NCBI RefSeq assembly: GCF_902729445.1
Contig: NZ_CACVCE010000001.1
Span: 259,313 to 323,312 of the forward strand
Source: Magnetospirillum sp902729445
GTDB lineage: Bacteria > Pseudomonadota > Alphaproteobacteria > Rhodospirillales > Magnetospirillaceae
DNA: 64,000 nt
Direction: 5' to 3'
Shown: positions 1 through 8,576 of the stretch, piece by piece
Numbering within the stretch: position 1 is the first letter of the stretch
Layout: every line of letters starts with the position of its first letter
Notes under the pieces: model-generated
The model's database searches: none
The model's input: only the letters and a program-made list of their open reading frames with translations
Told to the model about the DNA's origin: nothing
Translations under genes and position numbers: made by a program

Positions 1-417
1 TCGGCCAAGCGCCAGTCGGTGACCAGCTCGGTTCCCGACGGCTTCCCCATGGTGTTGGCCGACGAGCGGCTGCTGAAGCAGATCCTGCTGAACCTGGCGT
101 CCAATGCCGCCAAGTTCACGCCCGTCGGCGGCCATTTTTCGGTGGAAGCGACGCTGATCGACAATCAGGTGACGGTGCTGGTCAAGGATGATGGCGTCGG
201 CATCGCCGCCGACGATATCTTGACCGTGCTGCAGCCGTTCGGCCAGGTCGAGAACAAGATGGCCCCCAAGCAGGAAGGTACCGGCCTGGGCCTGCCGCTG
301 TCGAAGGGCTTCATGGAGCTGCATGGCGGCACGTTGTCGGTCGAATCGGTGGTCGATAAGGGGACCACCGTCACCCTGACCTTTCCGGCACACCGCACCA
401 TACCAAGGATGGGGTAA
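1..417 (+). CDS. Sensor histidine kinase, C-terminal ATPase domain (5' end outside window)
   Basis: This is the 3' end of a histidine kinase; the frame is already open at base 1. The visible 138 residues are a HATPase_c domain: an N-box (LLNLASNAAKF), a G1 box (DDGVGIA) and a G2 box (GTGLGLPLSKGFMELHGG). The domain binds ATP and phosphorylates a histidine in the missing dimerisation domain. The protein stops soon after the ATPase domain, so no receiver domain is fused at this end. The input domain cannot be seen. A bacteriohemerythrin gene follows 74 bp downstream on the same strand, so an oxygen or redox link is possible but is inference. Confidence 0.85.
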   Translation, partial: SAKRQSVTSSVPDGFPMVLADERLLKQILLNLASNAAKFTPVGGHFSVEATLIDNQVTVLVKDDGVGIAADDILTVLQPFGQVENKMAPKQEGTGLGLPLSKGFMELHGGTLSVESVVDKGTTVTLTFPAHRTIPRMG

Positions 418-491
418 GTACGCACAGGCACCGTCGCCATATCCCTTTGACGCATGTGCGATAGGCACAAACTTCGCGTTCTGGAGGGGAC

Positions 492-908
492 ATGTTGATC
501 GTCTGGAGCCAAGGGTTCGATATCGGCCATGCCGATATCGACGACGACCACCGCGTCGTGGTCGACATCATCAACAACCTGAACGATTCCCATGGCGACG
601 CCGCCCTGGTCAGCTGGGCGCTGTCGGGCCTGGACCGCTATGTAAGGCGGCATTTCGCCCGCGAGGAGGCCTTGATGCGGGCCGGCCAATACCCGGACCT
701 CGAGGCCCATATCGCCCTGCACGGTGAATTCCGCCGGCAGATCATCGAGCTCAGGGATCGCTGGGAGCACAAGCGCGTCCCGGTGATCGAGGCGGAAACC
801 CTGCTGATCCTGGCCCATTGGTGGATGACCCACATCCGCCACGAGGACCCCAAATATGTGCCGTGGGTGATCGCGCCGGTGTCGGTCAGGCAGCAGGACG
901 CGGCCTAG
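492..908 (+). CDS. Bacteriohemerythrin (single-domain oxygen-binding protein)
   Basis: A 138-residue hemerythrin-like protein that binds O2 at a non-heme di-iron centre in the cytoplasm. The full ligand set is visible: H20, H54 and E58 (HFAREE), H73 and H77 (HIALH), H114 and D119 (HIRHED). The start WSQGFDIGHADIDDDH is typical of bacterial hemerythrins. The ATG at 492 has a good ribosome binding site (GGAGGGGAC just upstream). It stands alone as one domain and is not fused to a signalling module. It follows a histidine kinase tail and converges on the type I secretion genes. Oxygen delivery, storage or sensing in a microaerobic cell is the usual suggestion for the family. Confidence 0.9.
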   Translation: MLIVWSQGFDIGHADIDDDHRVVVDIINNLNDSHGDAALVSWALSGLDRYVRRHFAREEALMRAGQYPDLEAHIALHGEFRRQIIELRDRWEHKRVPVIEAETLLILAHWWMTHIRHEDPKYVPWVIAPVSVRQQDAA

Positions 909-920
909 GCCAAGGATGGT

Positions 921-2504
921 CTAACGCTCGCGGAAGGCTTCGTGGCGCAGCTTCAGGACCGGCTTGATCAAATATTCCATCACCGTGCGGGTGCCGGTGT
1001 GGATATCGACGGTGGCCTGCATGCCGGCGGTGATCGAGCGCTTCGAGCCCTCGTCGCCGAGATAGGCCTTTTCGGTCTGAACCACCACCCGGTAGAAGGC
1101 CTGATTGTCCTGGCCGACGGTGGTGTCGGGGGCGACCATGATGACCTTGCCTTCCAGCCCGCCATAGGTGGTGTAGTCATAGGCGGTCAGCTTGACCATC
1201 GCCGGCTGGCCGACCTGAACATAGCCGCGATCCATCGGATTCAGCCGGACATCGATCTGCAGGCGTTCGTGCAGCGGCACGATTTCCATGATCGGGTCGC
1301 CGGCCCGGACCACGCCGCCGATGGTGTTGGCCCGCAAATTCTTGACGATGCCGTCGATCGGACTGGTCAGCAGGGTGCGCCGCTGCTGATCCGACGCCTG
1401 GCTCAGCAATTCGCGGGTGCGCGCCAGGTTCAGCTCGGCCTCGCCCAGTTCGCCCTGGGCCTGGCGGATGAACTTGGCCTGCTCCTCCTCGATGCGACCC
1501 TTGGCCTCGGCCAGGGCGGCCTGGGCGCGGGGGATCGAGGCGCGCAAGGTTTCAAGCACGCCCTCTTGCTCCTCGACCTGGCCCTGCAGGGCGACGTGGT
1601 CCATGCGTGAGGTCAGTCCCGATTTGATCAATTCGGTCGACATCGCCAGGCGCTCGCGCACCAGCCGCAGGTTGGACAGCACGGCGCGCTGGCGGGCGTC
1701 GAGTTCCTGGACCTCGCCATGCTTGCCGCGCACCTGGTCCTGCATCACCGACAAGGTGGCCTTCAAGGCCTGGCGCCGGCTGTCGAAAATGCGCTTTTCC
1801 GATTCCACCAAGGTCGGCTGCCGGGCGGCTTCGGCCGCGGGGAAGTCGATGATGTCCTTGCCGGCCAGTTCGGCCTGCAGGCGCGCGCGCTGCAGCACCA
1901 GGCCGTCCAGGCGCACCTGCAGTTCCTCGCGGTTCATCGACGACGCCGACAATTCCAGCTGCATCAAGGGCGTGCCCTCTTTGACCTCGGCGCCGTCGGA
2001 CACCAAGATCTCGCGCACGACGCCGCCTTCCAGGTGCTGGATCACCTTGACCTTGCCCTCGGGGACCACGTCGCCCTGGGCGACCGATACCTCGTCCAGG
2101 CGGGCGAACATCGCCCACACCACCGACAAGGCCGTCGCTCCCATGACGAAGCGCGACAAGGTGGTCCAGGTCGGCAGCGGGTAGGATTGCCCCAGGGTCC
2201 ACAGGCGGCCGCCTTGCGGGTTGGCCGGCTCGTGCTTGCGCGGGATGGCCGATTGCGGCCCGATCCAGCGCAGGAAGGCGCCGATCCGCGCCAAGGCAAG
2301 GGCCAGCGGCGGCGGCGGCGCGGCGGGGTCCGAGGCGACCAGCAGGCCGCGCAATCGCGCCATCACCAGATTGGCCCATGCGGCCGGCCCGGTCGGACGG
2401 GGCGCGGGGGCGGGGTCGGGCAGCCCAAGCTGGCCCAGGGCCAAGCCGGCCATGTCGGGCGGCGGCTGGGGGGCTGCGGGCGGAAGGGGCGGCGCCTCGG
2501 TCAT
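921..2504 (-). CDS. HlyD-family membrane fusion protein of a type I secretion system
   Basis: A 527-residue periplasmic adaptor that links an inner-membrane ABC exporter to a TolC-type outer-membrane channel. The first 100 residues are proline- and alanine-rich and cytoplasmic. One membrane helix lies near residues 116-134. Then come a biotinyl-lipoyl-like segment (VIQHLEGGVVREILVSDG), a long coiled-coil hairpin, the second lipoyl half and a beta-barrel region, as in HlyD/LapC proteins. The ATG overlaps the end of the upstream ABC exporter gene by four bases, so the two are translationally coupled. The proline-rich N-terminal extension is longer than in classical HlyD. The gene is last in its operon and converges with the hemerythrin gene. 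Confidence 0.9.
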   Translation of the reverse strand: MTEAPPLPPAAPQPPPDMAGLALGQLGLPDPAPAPRPTGPAAWANLVMARLRGLLVASDPAAPPPPLALALARIGAFLRWIGPQSAIPRKHEPANPQGGRLWTLGQSYPLPTWTTLSRFVMGATALSVVWAMFARLDEVSVAQGDVVPEGKVKVIQHLEGGVVREILVSDGAEVKEGTPLMQLELSASSMNREELQVRLDGLVLQRARLQAELAGKDIIDFPAAEAARQPTLVESEKRIFDSRRQALKATLSVMQDQVRGKHGEVQELDARQRAVLSNLRLVRERLAMSTELIKSGLTSRMDHVALQGQVEEQEGVLETLRASIPRAQAALAEAKGRIEEEQAKFIRQAQGELGEAELNLARTRELLSQASDQQRRTLLTSPIDGIVKNLRANTIGGVVRAGDPIMEIVPLHERLQIDVRLNPMDRGYVQVGQPAMVKLTAYDYTTYGGLEGKVIMVAPDTTVGQDNQAFYRVVVQTEKAYLGDEGSKRSITAGMQATVDIHTGTRTVMEYLIKPVLKLRHEAFRER

Positions 2505-4300
2505 GGCGTCACCGAGCCCTGCAATTGCGGCGGCATGGCCGGCATCGGAGCCGACGGGGCCGCCGGAGCCCCGGGGGTCCCGGGCGCCTGGGTGCGCGGG
2601 CGTGCCCCCAAGATCTCGGGCAGGACCTTGGCGGCCGGTCCGGCGGCGGCCAGATGGCCGCGATCGATCACCACCACGTCGCGGCAGGCCGGCAGCAGCA
2701 CCGGCGAGTGGGTGACGATGATGATGGTGCGTTCCTTGGCCAGCTCCATCAGTGTCGCGCGCAGGGCTTCCTCGGCCTGGCGGTCCAGGCTGGCCGACGG
2801 CTCGTCCAGCACCAGCACCGGCGGGTTTCCGACCAGGGCACGGGCGATGGCGATACGCTGGCGCTGGCCGGCCGACAGGCGCGAGCCGGCCTCGCCGATC
2901 TGGGTGGCGTATCCTTCGGGAAGGTCAGCGATGGCCTGGTGCACGCCGGCCGCCTTGGCGGCGTCCAGGATGGCGTCGTCGTCGGCGCCGGGTGCGCCAT
3001 AGGCGATGTTGTCGCGGACCGTGGTGGCGAACAGCAGGGTTTCTTGCGGGACATAGCCCATCCAGCCGGCCAGCTCGGCGCGGGTGAACTGGGCGATGTC
3101 GGATTCGTCGAGCAGGATGCGGCCCCTGGACGGGCTGTAAAGGCCCAGCAGCAGCTTCAAAAGGGTGGTCTTGCCGCAGCCGTTGCGGCCCAGGATCGCG
3201 GTGATGCCGCCCGGCAGGATCTGCAGGCGCTCGATCTCCAGCGTCGGCTCCTTGGCCTTTTCGTCATAGGCGAAGGTCACCTGCTCGACGGTCAGCAGAC
3301 CCTTGGGGCGCTCGCGGCGGATGGCGCTGGTGGTGCGTTCCTCGGTCTCCGAGAATACCGCGCTCAGGCGATCGACCGACTGGCGGAACGACCCGAAGGT
3401 GCGCCAGGCCCCGACCAATTGATTGATCGGGCCGTAAAGGCGCGACGACAGCATGTTGCAGGCCACCAGGGCGCCCATGCTGAGCTCCTGGTTGATGATG
3501 AACACCGCGCCGACCGAGGTCAGCGCCGCGCTGGCCAGCGTGGTCAGGCCGGTGCCCAGATTGACATAGCCGTCGCCGATGGCGCCGCGCTCGATGGAAT
3601 GCTCGATGGCCCCGGCCTGGCGTTCCTCCCACAATGGCCGCAGCGCCCGGTCCAGCGACACCGCCTTGACGGTGCCGCGCCCGGCGATGATCTCGGCCAC
3701 CAGGGCGTCGCGCGACTGGGTGACGTTCTTCTCGCGCTGGGACGATTCGGCCAGGCTTTTGCCCGAGCGCCAGGCCAGCACCACGAAGGCTACGAACATC
3801 GCCAGGAACACCATGGCCAGCGGCTTACCGATCATGAAGATGACGACCAGGAAGATCAGCACATAGGGCAGGTCGGCCATCAGCACGGCGGTTCCGCCCG
3901 ACAGCGTGTTGCGGATGGTATCGACGTCGCGGAACAATTGCTGCCAATAGGAACCCGGCCGGGATTCCAGCGTCCTGAGCGGCAGGCGGATCAGCTTGTC
4001 GAACAGGCGCGTGCCGATCTCGACATCGATCCGCAAGGCGACGGTCTGCATCACGCGGCCGCGCGACTGGCGCAGGATGTAGTCGAAGGCCAGCACCAGG
4101 AAGACGCCGATGACCATGCCCTTCAAGGTCTCGAGCGCCGAGTGGCCGATGACGCGGTCATAGACCTGCATCACGAAGATCGGGACCGCCAGGGCCAGGA
4201 TATTGATGAAGGCCGAGGTGGCCAGCATCTCGCGGACCACCGGGCGCAAGGGCTCGATGATGTCGATCAGCCAGGCATTTTTCGATGGTGCGTCGCTCAT
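2501..4300 (-). CDS. Type I secretion ABC exporter (permease-ATPase)
   Basis: A 599-residue inner-membrane exporter that powers secretion of a protein through HlyD and TolC. The N-terminal half holds about six membrane helices (residues about 25-290) and has no C39 peptidase domain. The C-terminal ATPase is complete: Walker A GRNGCGKTT near 370, Q-loop YVPQE, signature LSAGQ near 475, Walker B VLVLDEP and H-loop IVTHS. A Pro/Ala-rich tail follows. The intact motifs contrast with the two ABC proteins at 26.3-30.3 kb. The gene sits between the TolC-like gene (54-bp gap) and the HlyD gene (4-bp overlap). PrtD/LapB-type is the nearest description; the cargo is not encoded next to it. Confidence 0.9.
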   Translation of the reverse strand: MSDAPSKNAWLIDIIEPLRPVVREMLATSAFINILALAVPIFVMQVYDRVIGHSALETLKGMVIGVFLVLAFDYILRQSRGRVMQTVALRIDVEIGTRLFDKLIRLPLRTLESRPGSYWQQLFRDVDTIRNTLSGGTAVLMADLPYVLIFLVVIFMIGKPLAMVFLAMFVAFVVLAWRSGKSLAESSQREKNVTQSRDALVAEIIAGRGTVKAVSLDRALRPLWEERQAGAIEHSIERGAIGDGYVNLGTGLTTLASAALTSVGAVFIINQELSMGALVACNMLSSRLYGPINQLVGAWRTFGSFRQSVDRLSAVFSETEERTTSAIRRERPKGLLTVEQVTFAYDEKAKEPTLEIERLQILPGGITAILGRNGCGKTTLLKLLLGLYSPSRGRILLDESDIAQFTRAELAGWMGYVPQETLLFATTVRDNIAYGAPGADDDAILDAAKAAGVHQAIADLPEGYATQIGEAGSRLSAGQRQRIAIARALVGNPPVLVLDEPSASLDRQAEEALRATLMELAKERTIIIVTHSPVLLPACRDVVVIDRGHLAAAGPAAKVLPEILGARPRTQAPGTPGAPAAPSAPMPAMPPQLQGSVTP

Positions 4301-4354
4301 GCCCAGACTCTTGCCCGAGGTTGCGCGTCACGCAAACGAAATGTGCGGCCCGGC

Positions 4355-5917
4355 CTACCTTTGGCCCTTTCGGGCGGCGGCCTGGTCGGATTGACGCAGC
4401 AGATCGGACATGCGCGACCGGACGCCCTCGGCCTCGTCCTTGCGGGCCGACACCGGCATGGCCGCCAGCGAATTGGCGCCGGATTGCTGACGGTTCAGGT
4501 CGCGCGCGGTCGGGACAGCCATGCGGCCCGGATATTGCGGCGGAAGCGTGGCGGCCTGCTCGATCACCGGCAATTCCAGGCGGCCGATGCCGGCCAGCAA
4601 CTCATAAGAATGCTTGATGATGTTGTAATAGGCCTGGGTGCGCTCGATCTGGGCCAGGATGATGGCGTTTTCCTCGTCCAGCACTTCCTGGACGGTGGCC
4701 TTGCCGGCGTCGCGCTGCTTCTTCTTCGCCTCCCAGACTTCCTCGGCCAGGATGGCGGCGTTGTCCTGCAGGTCCAGGCTTTCCTTGGCGTTGTTCAGCT
4801 TGTGCCAGGCGCTGCGCACTTCGTTGGCGACAGTGCGCATGGCATCCAGGTGATCGTCCTTGGCGGCGGTGGCGTTGAAGGTGGCCTGGGCGACCTGGGA
4901 ATCGGTCTTGAAGCCCGAGAACAGTTCCCAGGTGGCGGTCAGCAGCAGCGACCAGTCGCGGCGCACGCCCAGGGTGGCGTTCTTGTCGTTTTCGTAATTG
5001 GCCTTGCCGATCAGGTCCAGCGTCGGGAAGTAGCCGGCTTCCATCACCCGCTTCTGCTCGCTCAAGGATTCGATCTTGAACGCGGCGGAATCGACCATCG
5101 GGCTTTCGTCTTCGGCGGCACGCAAGGCCGATTCCAGTTCGCTCGGCAGGACCGTCGCCGGAATCGGCGGGTCGCTCATCTTCGACACTTCCGGAGCGTG
5201 GCCGAAATTTTGGGCGAAGATCGAGGCGTAGACCTGGAAGTCGCGTTCATAGGCCAGACGGCGGACCTTGGCCACCTGCAGGCGCTGCTTGGCGGCCAGG
5301 ACGTCGGCGGCGATGCCCGAGCCCTTTTGCACGCGCTCGTCTTCCAGGTTCTGCTGCTCGGCGATCTTGCGTTCGCTCTCGCGCGCCAACTGGATCATCT
5401 TGTGATAGCGCAAGACCTCGACATAGGCGCTCATGCCCTCGGAAAACACCGTCTTGCGGGCGACGCGCAGATCGGCTTCGGCCATGGCCTTGGCGGCCTT
5501 GGCCTGATCGACCTGGGCGTCGGTCGAGAAGCCGTCGAAGATCTTCTGGGTGACGGTGATGCCGGCGGTTTCGCGGCCCTTGTAGTAACGGTGGCCTTCG
5601 GTGGTGCGCCGGGTCGGGCTGTCGACATATTCCGGGCCGGAATCGCCAGTGAGCTTGACCGTCGGCAGATAGCCGGAGCGGGCGACGCCGATTCCCTCGG
5701 TGCTGGAGCCTACGGAATTGCGCTTGGATTGCAGTTTCGGGTGGTTTTCGTCGGCGGTACGCAGTTCATCAAGCAGAGTCTGCGCGTCAGACGCTGGCGC
5801 CGAGGCGAGCAATACGGCGACCATCGCACCGGATGCCAGAAGCAGAGAGCGGAAAGACTGTACGGACAAGAAGACTTCCCCCTGAAACCAACTCGAAGCC
5901 AAAGGCGCGAACATCAT
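4355..5917 (-). CDS. TolC-family outer membrane channel of type I secretion
   Basis: A TolC/LapE-like outer-membrane factor with two repeated halves of long alpha-helices and short beta-hairpins (for example TLLDELRTADENHPKLQ and, in the second half, ATWELFSGFKT). It should form the trimeric tunnel for the HlyD and ABC proteins encoded next to it. The longest frame starts at 5917. A TTG at 5869 is preceded by AGGGGGA and gives a cleaner signal peptide (MSVQSFRSLLLASG... ending ASDAQ), so the mature protein probably begins near there. It is the only outer-membrane channel gene in the window and may also serve the secretion operon at 24.9-30.3 kb. The C-terminal 60 residues are hydrophilic and probably periplasmic. 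Confidence 0.9.
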   Translation of the reverse strand: MMFAPLASSWFQGEVFLSVQSFRSLLLASGAMVAVLLASAPASDAQTLLDELRTADENHPKLQSKRNSVGSSTEGIGVARSGYLPTVKLTGDSGPEYVDSPTRRTTEGHRYYKGRETAGITVTQKIFDGFSTDAQVDQAKAAKAMAEADLRVARKTVFSEGMSAYVEVLRYHKMIQLARESERKIAEQQNLEDERVQKGSGIAADVLAAKQRLQVAKVRRLAYERDFQVYASIFAQNFGHAPEVSKMSDPPIPATVLPSELESALRAAEDESPMVDSAAFKIESLSEQKRVMEAGYFPTLDLIGKANYENDKNATLGVRRDWSLLLTATWELFSGFKTDSQVAQATFNATAAKDDHLDAMRTVANEVRSAWHKLNNAKESLDLQDNAAILAEEVWEAKKKQRDAGKATVQEVLDEENAIILAQIERTQAYYNIIKHSYELLAGIGRLELPVIEQAATLPPQYPGRMAVPTARDLNRQQSGANSLAAMPVSARKDEAEGVRSRMSDLLRQSDQAAARKGQR

Positions 5918-6145
5918 GCCGCCGCCTTCACCCGCGCGACATTCTTATACACCCATTGAAATGCCGGGAAAACCACCGAAGCCAGGCATTCCAAGTATGG
6001 CCAGTATGACCCACCATCAGAAGATATAACCCGATCACTTTGATTTATAAAGCAATAAACGACAGCCGAAGCGCGGCCGCGTCTGGCGAACGGTGAAAAA
6101 TGCTACTCAAAGAGGTGCAAACCTGCTAAGAATGCAGCCTTAAGG

Positions 6146-6157
6146 TACAATTGTGTA
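6146..6157. promoter_or_regulatory. Candidate GntR operator
   Basis: TACAATTGTGTA has matching four-base arms and contains the perfect 8-bp palindrome ACAATTGT. It lies just ahead of, and overlaps the longest reading of, the GntR gene, in the AT-rich gap between it and the divergent TolC gene. FCD-type GntR proteins often bind short TTGTATACAA-like palindromes and repress themselves. The assignment is inference. Confidence 0.3.
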
Positions 6158-6170
6158 TGGCGATTTTTTG

Positions 6171-6758
6171 ATGTCTGGTATTGGCAGCGGGCAGGCAAAA
6201 CCTAAAATGACCCTGGCGGAGCAGGTCGCCCTGCAACTCGCCATCGAGATCGTCACTGGAAGCCTGCTTCCCGGCTCTCGCCTTGACGAAAAGGTTCAGT
6301 CGGCGCGCCTTCGCGTCTCGCGCACGCCCCTGCGCGAGGCCTTGTGCCAGCTGACCTCGATGGGGTTGGCGCATAGCCGATCCCATTGCGGGGTATTCGT
6401 GGTCGATGGTGCCGGTCTGGCCCTGCTGCAGGCGGTCGAGGAACTGATCGGCGCCCGCCTGAGCGTTCATCTGGCCCAGGCCACCCCGGACGAACGACGC
6501 CAAACCGCCAATGCGATCCTGGCCGGCAGCGATTGGGGCGCGCGGCTGATGCGCGGCAGCCATAACCCGATTCTGAGCCGAATCGGCCTGACGCTATGGC
6601 ACATCTTCGACGCCATCGCCCGCGTCGATCAGGCCGGCGCGGTGCGTGCCAGTTTGGCCAAGGCGGTCGAGGATGGTGATGGCGAGCGGGGGCGCATCGC
6701 GCTTCGCGCCTATCTGTCCGCCGTGTCTGGATGCGTCGAGGGTGCGCGCGCTGCCTGA
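6171..6758 (+). CDS. GntR-family transcriptional regulator (FadR/FCD type)
   Basis: A DNA-binding regulator of about 195 residues. The winged helix is typical: an IVTGSLLPGSRLDE turn, then the recognition stretch LRVSRTPLREALCQLTSMGL, followed by a G-V-F-V wing. The C-terminal half (about 120 residues) is helical and resembles a shortened FCD ligand domain, with few of the usual metal-binding histidines. The start is uncertain: GTG 6153 overlaps a palindrome, ATG 6171 is used here, and ATG 6207 (MTLAEQ) would still keep the whole winged helix. The gene diverges from the TolC-like gene across about 250 bp, so it might regulate that secretion operon as well as itself; this is inference. Confidence 0.85.
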   Translation: MSGIGSGQAKPKMTLAEQVALQLAIEIVTGSLLPGSRLDEKVQSARLRVSRTPLREALCQLTSMGLAHSRSHCGVFVVDGAGLALLQAVEELIGARLSVHLAQATPDERRQTANAILAGSDWGARLMRGSHNPILSRIGLTLWHIFDAIARVDQAGAVRASLAKAVEDGDGERGRIALRAYLSAVSGCVEGARAA

Positions 6759-6781
6759 ACGGGCAATGCACAGGCTTCCGA

Positions 6782-7462
6782 TCAGACCGGGCGGCCGGAG
6801 CTCGCCTTGTTTCCGGAAATTCCCGCCATCAGCGCGATTCGGGCGGCCTCGGTCCGGTTGGCCACGCCCAACTTCCGGAACATGTTGCGCAAGTGGGCCT
6901 TGACCGTCACTTCCTGCAGGTCGAGCGCCCGGGCGATGACCTTGTTCGGCGCGCCGTCGACGATCTGGTTCAAGATGTCACGTTCGCGCGGCGTCAATAA
7001 CGCGATCGGCGAACCCGGCGGCAAGGTGGGTTCGGCCTGCTCGGCCGAACTGCGCACCATGTCGCGGTGTTCGAACAAGAACGGCGGCACGTACTTCTCG
7101 CCCGAAAGAACCAGCCGCAGAACGCCGATAATGGTTTCGCCGCGCATGGTCTTGGGAATATAGCCGGCGGCGCCGGCCTCGATGGCGGCGAAGGCATCGT
7201 CGGGCTTGGTCGATCCCGACAAGATCAGCACCGGCACCGACGGGAAGGCCGCCTTGAAACGATCCAGGCCAGCCAGGCGATCCATCCCCGGCATGTAAAG
7301 GTCTAGGATCGCCAGCGCCAGATCGGAGCCGCCAGCGCACCGCGTCAAGGCCTCCTCCAGCGAGGCCGCCTCGATCACCGTGACGTCGGGCCCCACCCGT
7401 TCCAGGAACGGGACCAGGCCATCACGAACCATCGCATGGTCGTCGGCTAACAGGATGTGCAT
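6782..7462 (-). CDS. LuxR/NarL-family response regulator
   Basis: A 226-residue two-component regulator. The receiver domain begins MHILLADDH, carries the phospho-acceptor aspartate in ILDLYMPGMD and the conserved lysine in YIPKT. The C-terminal LuxR helix-turn-helix is clear (LTPRERDILNQI, then EVTVKAHLRNMFRKLG). A longer frame reaches 7522, but the ATG at 7462 has a strong GAGGGGGGA ribosome binding site and starts exactly at the receiver domain, so it is preferred. It lies 10 bp after a receiver protein with a histidine-containing dimerisation helix and is probably cotranscribed. No complete kinase is adjacent. Confidence 0.9.
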   Translation of the reverse strand: MHILLADDHAMVRDGLVPFLERVGPDVTVIEAASLEEALTRCAGGSDLALAILDLYMPGMDRLAGLDRFKAAFPSVPVLILSGSTKPDDAFAAIEAGAAGYIPKTMRGETIIGVLRLVLSGEKYVPPFLFEHRDMVRSSAEQAEPTLPPGSPIALLTPRERDILNQIVDGAPNKVIARALDLQEVTVKAHLRNMFRKLGVANRTEAARIALMAGISGNKASSGRPV

Positions 7463-7472
7463 GGCTCCCCCC

Positions 7473-8234
7473 TCACGCGTGATCCTGAAAAGGCGTCGAA
7501 TTCTGCCCCGCCAGTTCGTCAAGCCGCCGCTTCAGTTCGGCCGGATTGAACGGCTTCGACAAAATACCCGTTACATTGGCGCCCAAATCGCCAGGTGCTC
7601 CGGGGTCCAGGTGTCCGGTCACGATGATGACCGGCGTGCCCGGCTGAATTTCTGCCAACTGCGAAATCAATTGGTGGCCGTCCAGTCCGGGCATGCGGAT
7701 GTCGGTGACCACCGCGGTATAAAGCGACGAACGGCAAAAACCCAGCGCCGCCAGACCGTCATAGGCGATATCGACGGTATAGCCCGCCCGTTCCAGATAT
7801 TCCGCCAGCATCATCGAGGACAAGGCCTCGTCGTCGGCAAGCAGGATTCTCGGGCGAGATTCGCCATCGGAATCGGCACCGGCCTCGACCTCGGCATGAA
7901 TGCTGGCCGGTGTTTCGGCCAGCGGTCGGGCCTCGGCGATCAGCGCGGCCAGTTCCTCGACCTGAGTCAAGATGGCATCGGCGCGGCGCACCACGCGCTG
8001 GATGTCCAACCGGCCATCGGTCGCGTCAAGCCGCAATGTCTCGGCCGCCAATCGGATGACATGCAAGCATTGGTTAGCATCGTGAATAAAGCGGGGCTGC
8101 ATCGACTCTGCCGCGGCGGCCTGAATTGGCGCCCGATTCTTGCCGTGACCCTTTTTTGCCGCCGTACCCGGCATTTTGCCAGCCCCCAAACTCAGGCCTG
8201 CAAGTATGCCCAAGGGGGGAACGTTTGACACCAT
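7473..8234 (-). CDS. Histidine-box (DHp-like) protein fused to a receiver domain, no kinase domain
   Basis: A 253-residue protein with an unusual order. Residues 45-105 form two helices with FIHDANQCLHVIRLAAETL, which resembles the H-box of a histidine kinase dimerisation domain (H51). There is no ATPase domain. After an acidic linker, residues 129-245 are a complete receiver domain: DD at 134-135, acceptor D178 in VVTDIRMPG, T206 and K227 (SKPF). It may be a phosphorelay intermediate or a dimerising receiver fed by another kinase. The first 44 residues look unstructured, so a later start (M21 or M45) is possible. It heads a probable two-gene operon with the LuxR-type regulator. Confidence 0.75.
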   Translation of the reverse strand: MVSNVPPLGILAGLSLGAGKMPGTAAKKGHGKNRAPIQAAAAESMQPRFIHDANQCLHVIRLAAETLRLDATDGRLDIQRVVRRADAILTQVEELAALIAEARPLAETPASIHAEVEAGADSDGESRPRILLADDEALSSMMLAEYLERAGYTVDIAYDGLAALGFCRSSLYTAVVTDIRMPGLDGHQLISQLAEIQPGTPVIIVTGHLDPGAPGDLGANVTGILSKPFNPAELKRRLDELAGQNSTPFQDHA

Positions 8235-8349
8235 GATTTTGTGTTTAGGGCAAAGCGGGTCAAATCCGACGCTGGAAGCGGGGGAGAGACGCGCAGGTCA
8301 CCGCCGTTCCCGTCTGGGTCATGGGCCGGGGATCAGTTGGTGCGGCCTG

Positions 8350-8574
8350 TCAGCTGACCACCACCTGGTTGCTGGACCAGCGGCGCGACAGCGAGTTGGA
8401 CAGGCTGCGCCATTCCTCGAAGCGGCGCCGGGCGTCGGCCTCGGCGGCCTTGCGGTTGACGCGGCCCAGATAGGTGACGTTCATCTCGCCCGGGCCGTCG
8501 GCCACCGGGCGGCCATCCAGGTCGAAGCGGAAACGAAGGGTGGCGGTCATCGGCATGGCGGTCAATCCGGGCAT
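8350..8574 (-). CDS. Small conserved-looking hypothetical protein downstream of lexA
   Basis: A 74-residue frame that begins ATGCCCGGG right after the lexA stop codon, so it is probably the last gene of the lexA transcript. The composition is that of a real soluble protein (TATLRFRFDLDGRPVADG, then a basic helix KAAEADARRRFEEWRSL), without membrane segments or cysteines. I do not recognise the family. A TTG at 8580 would overlap lexA. About 115 bp of gene-free sequence separate it from the next operon. Confidence 0.5.
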   Translation of the reverse strand: MPGLTAMPMTATLRFRFDLDGRPVADGPGEMNVTYLGRVNRKAAEADARRRFEEWRSLSNSLSRRWSSNQVVVS

Positions 8575-8576
8575 GA

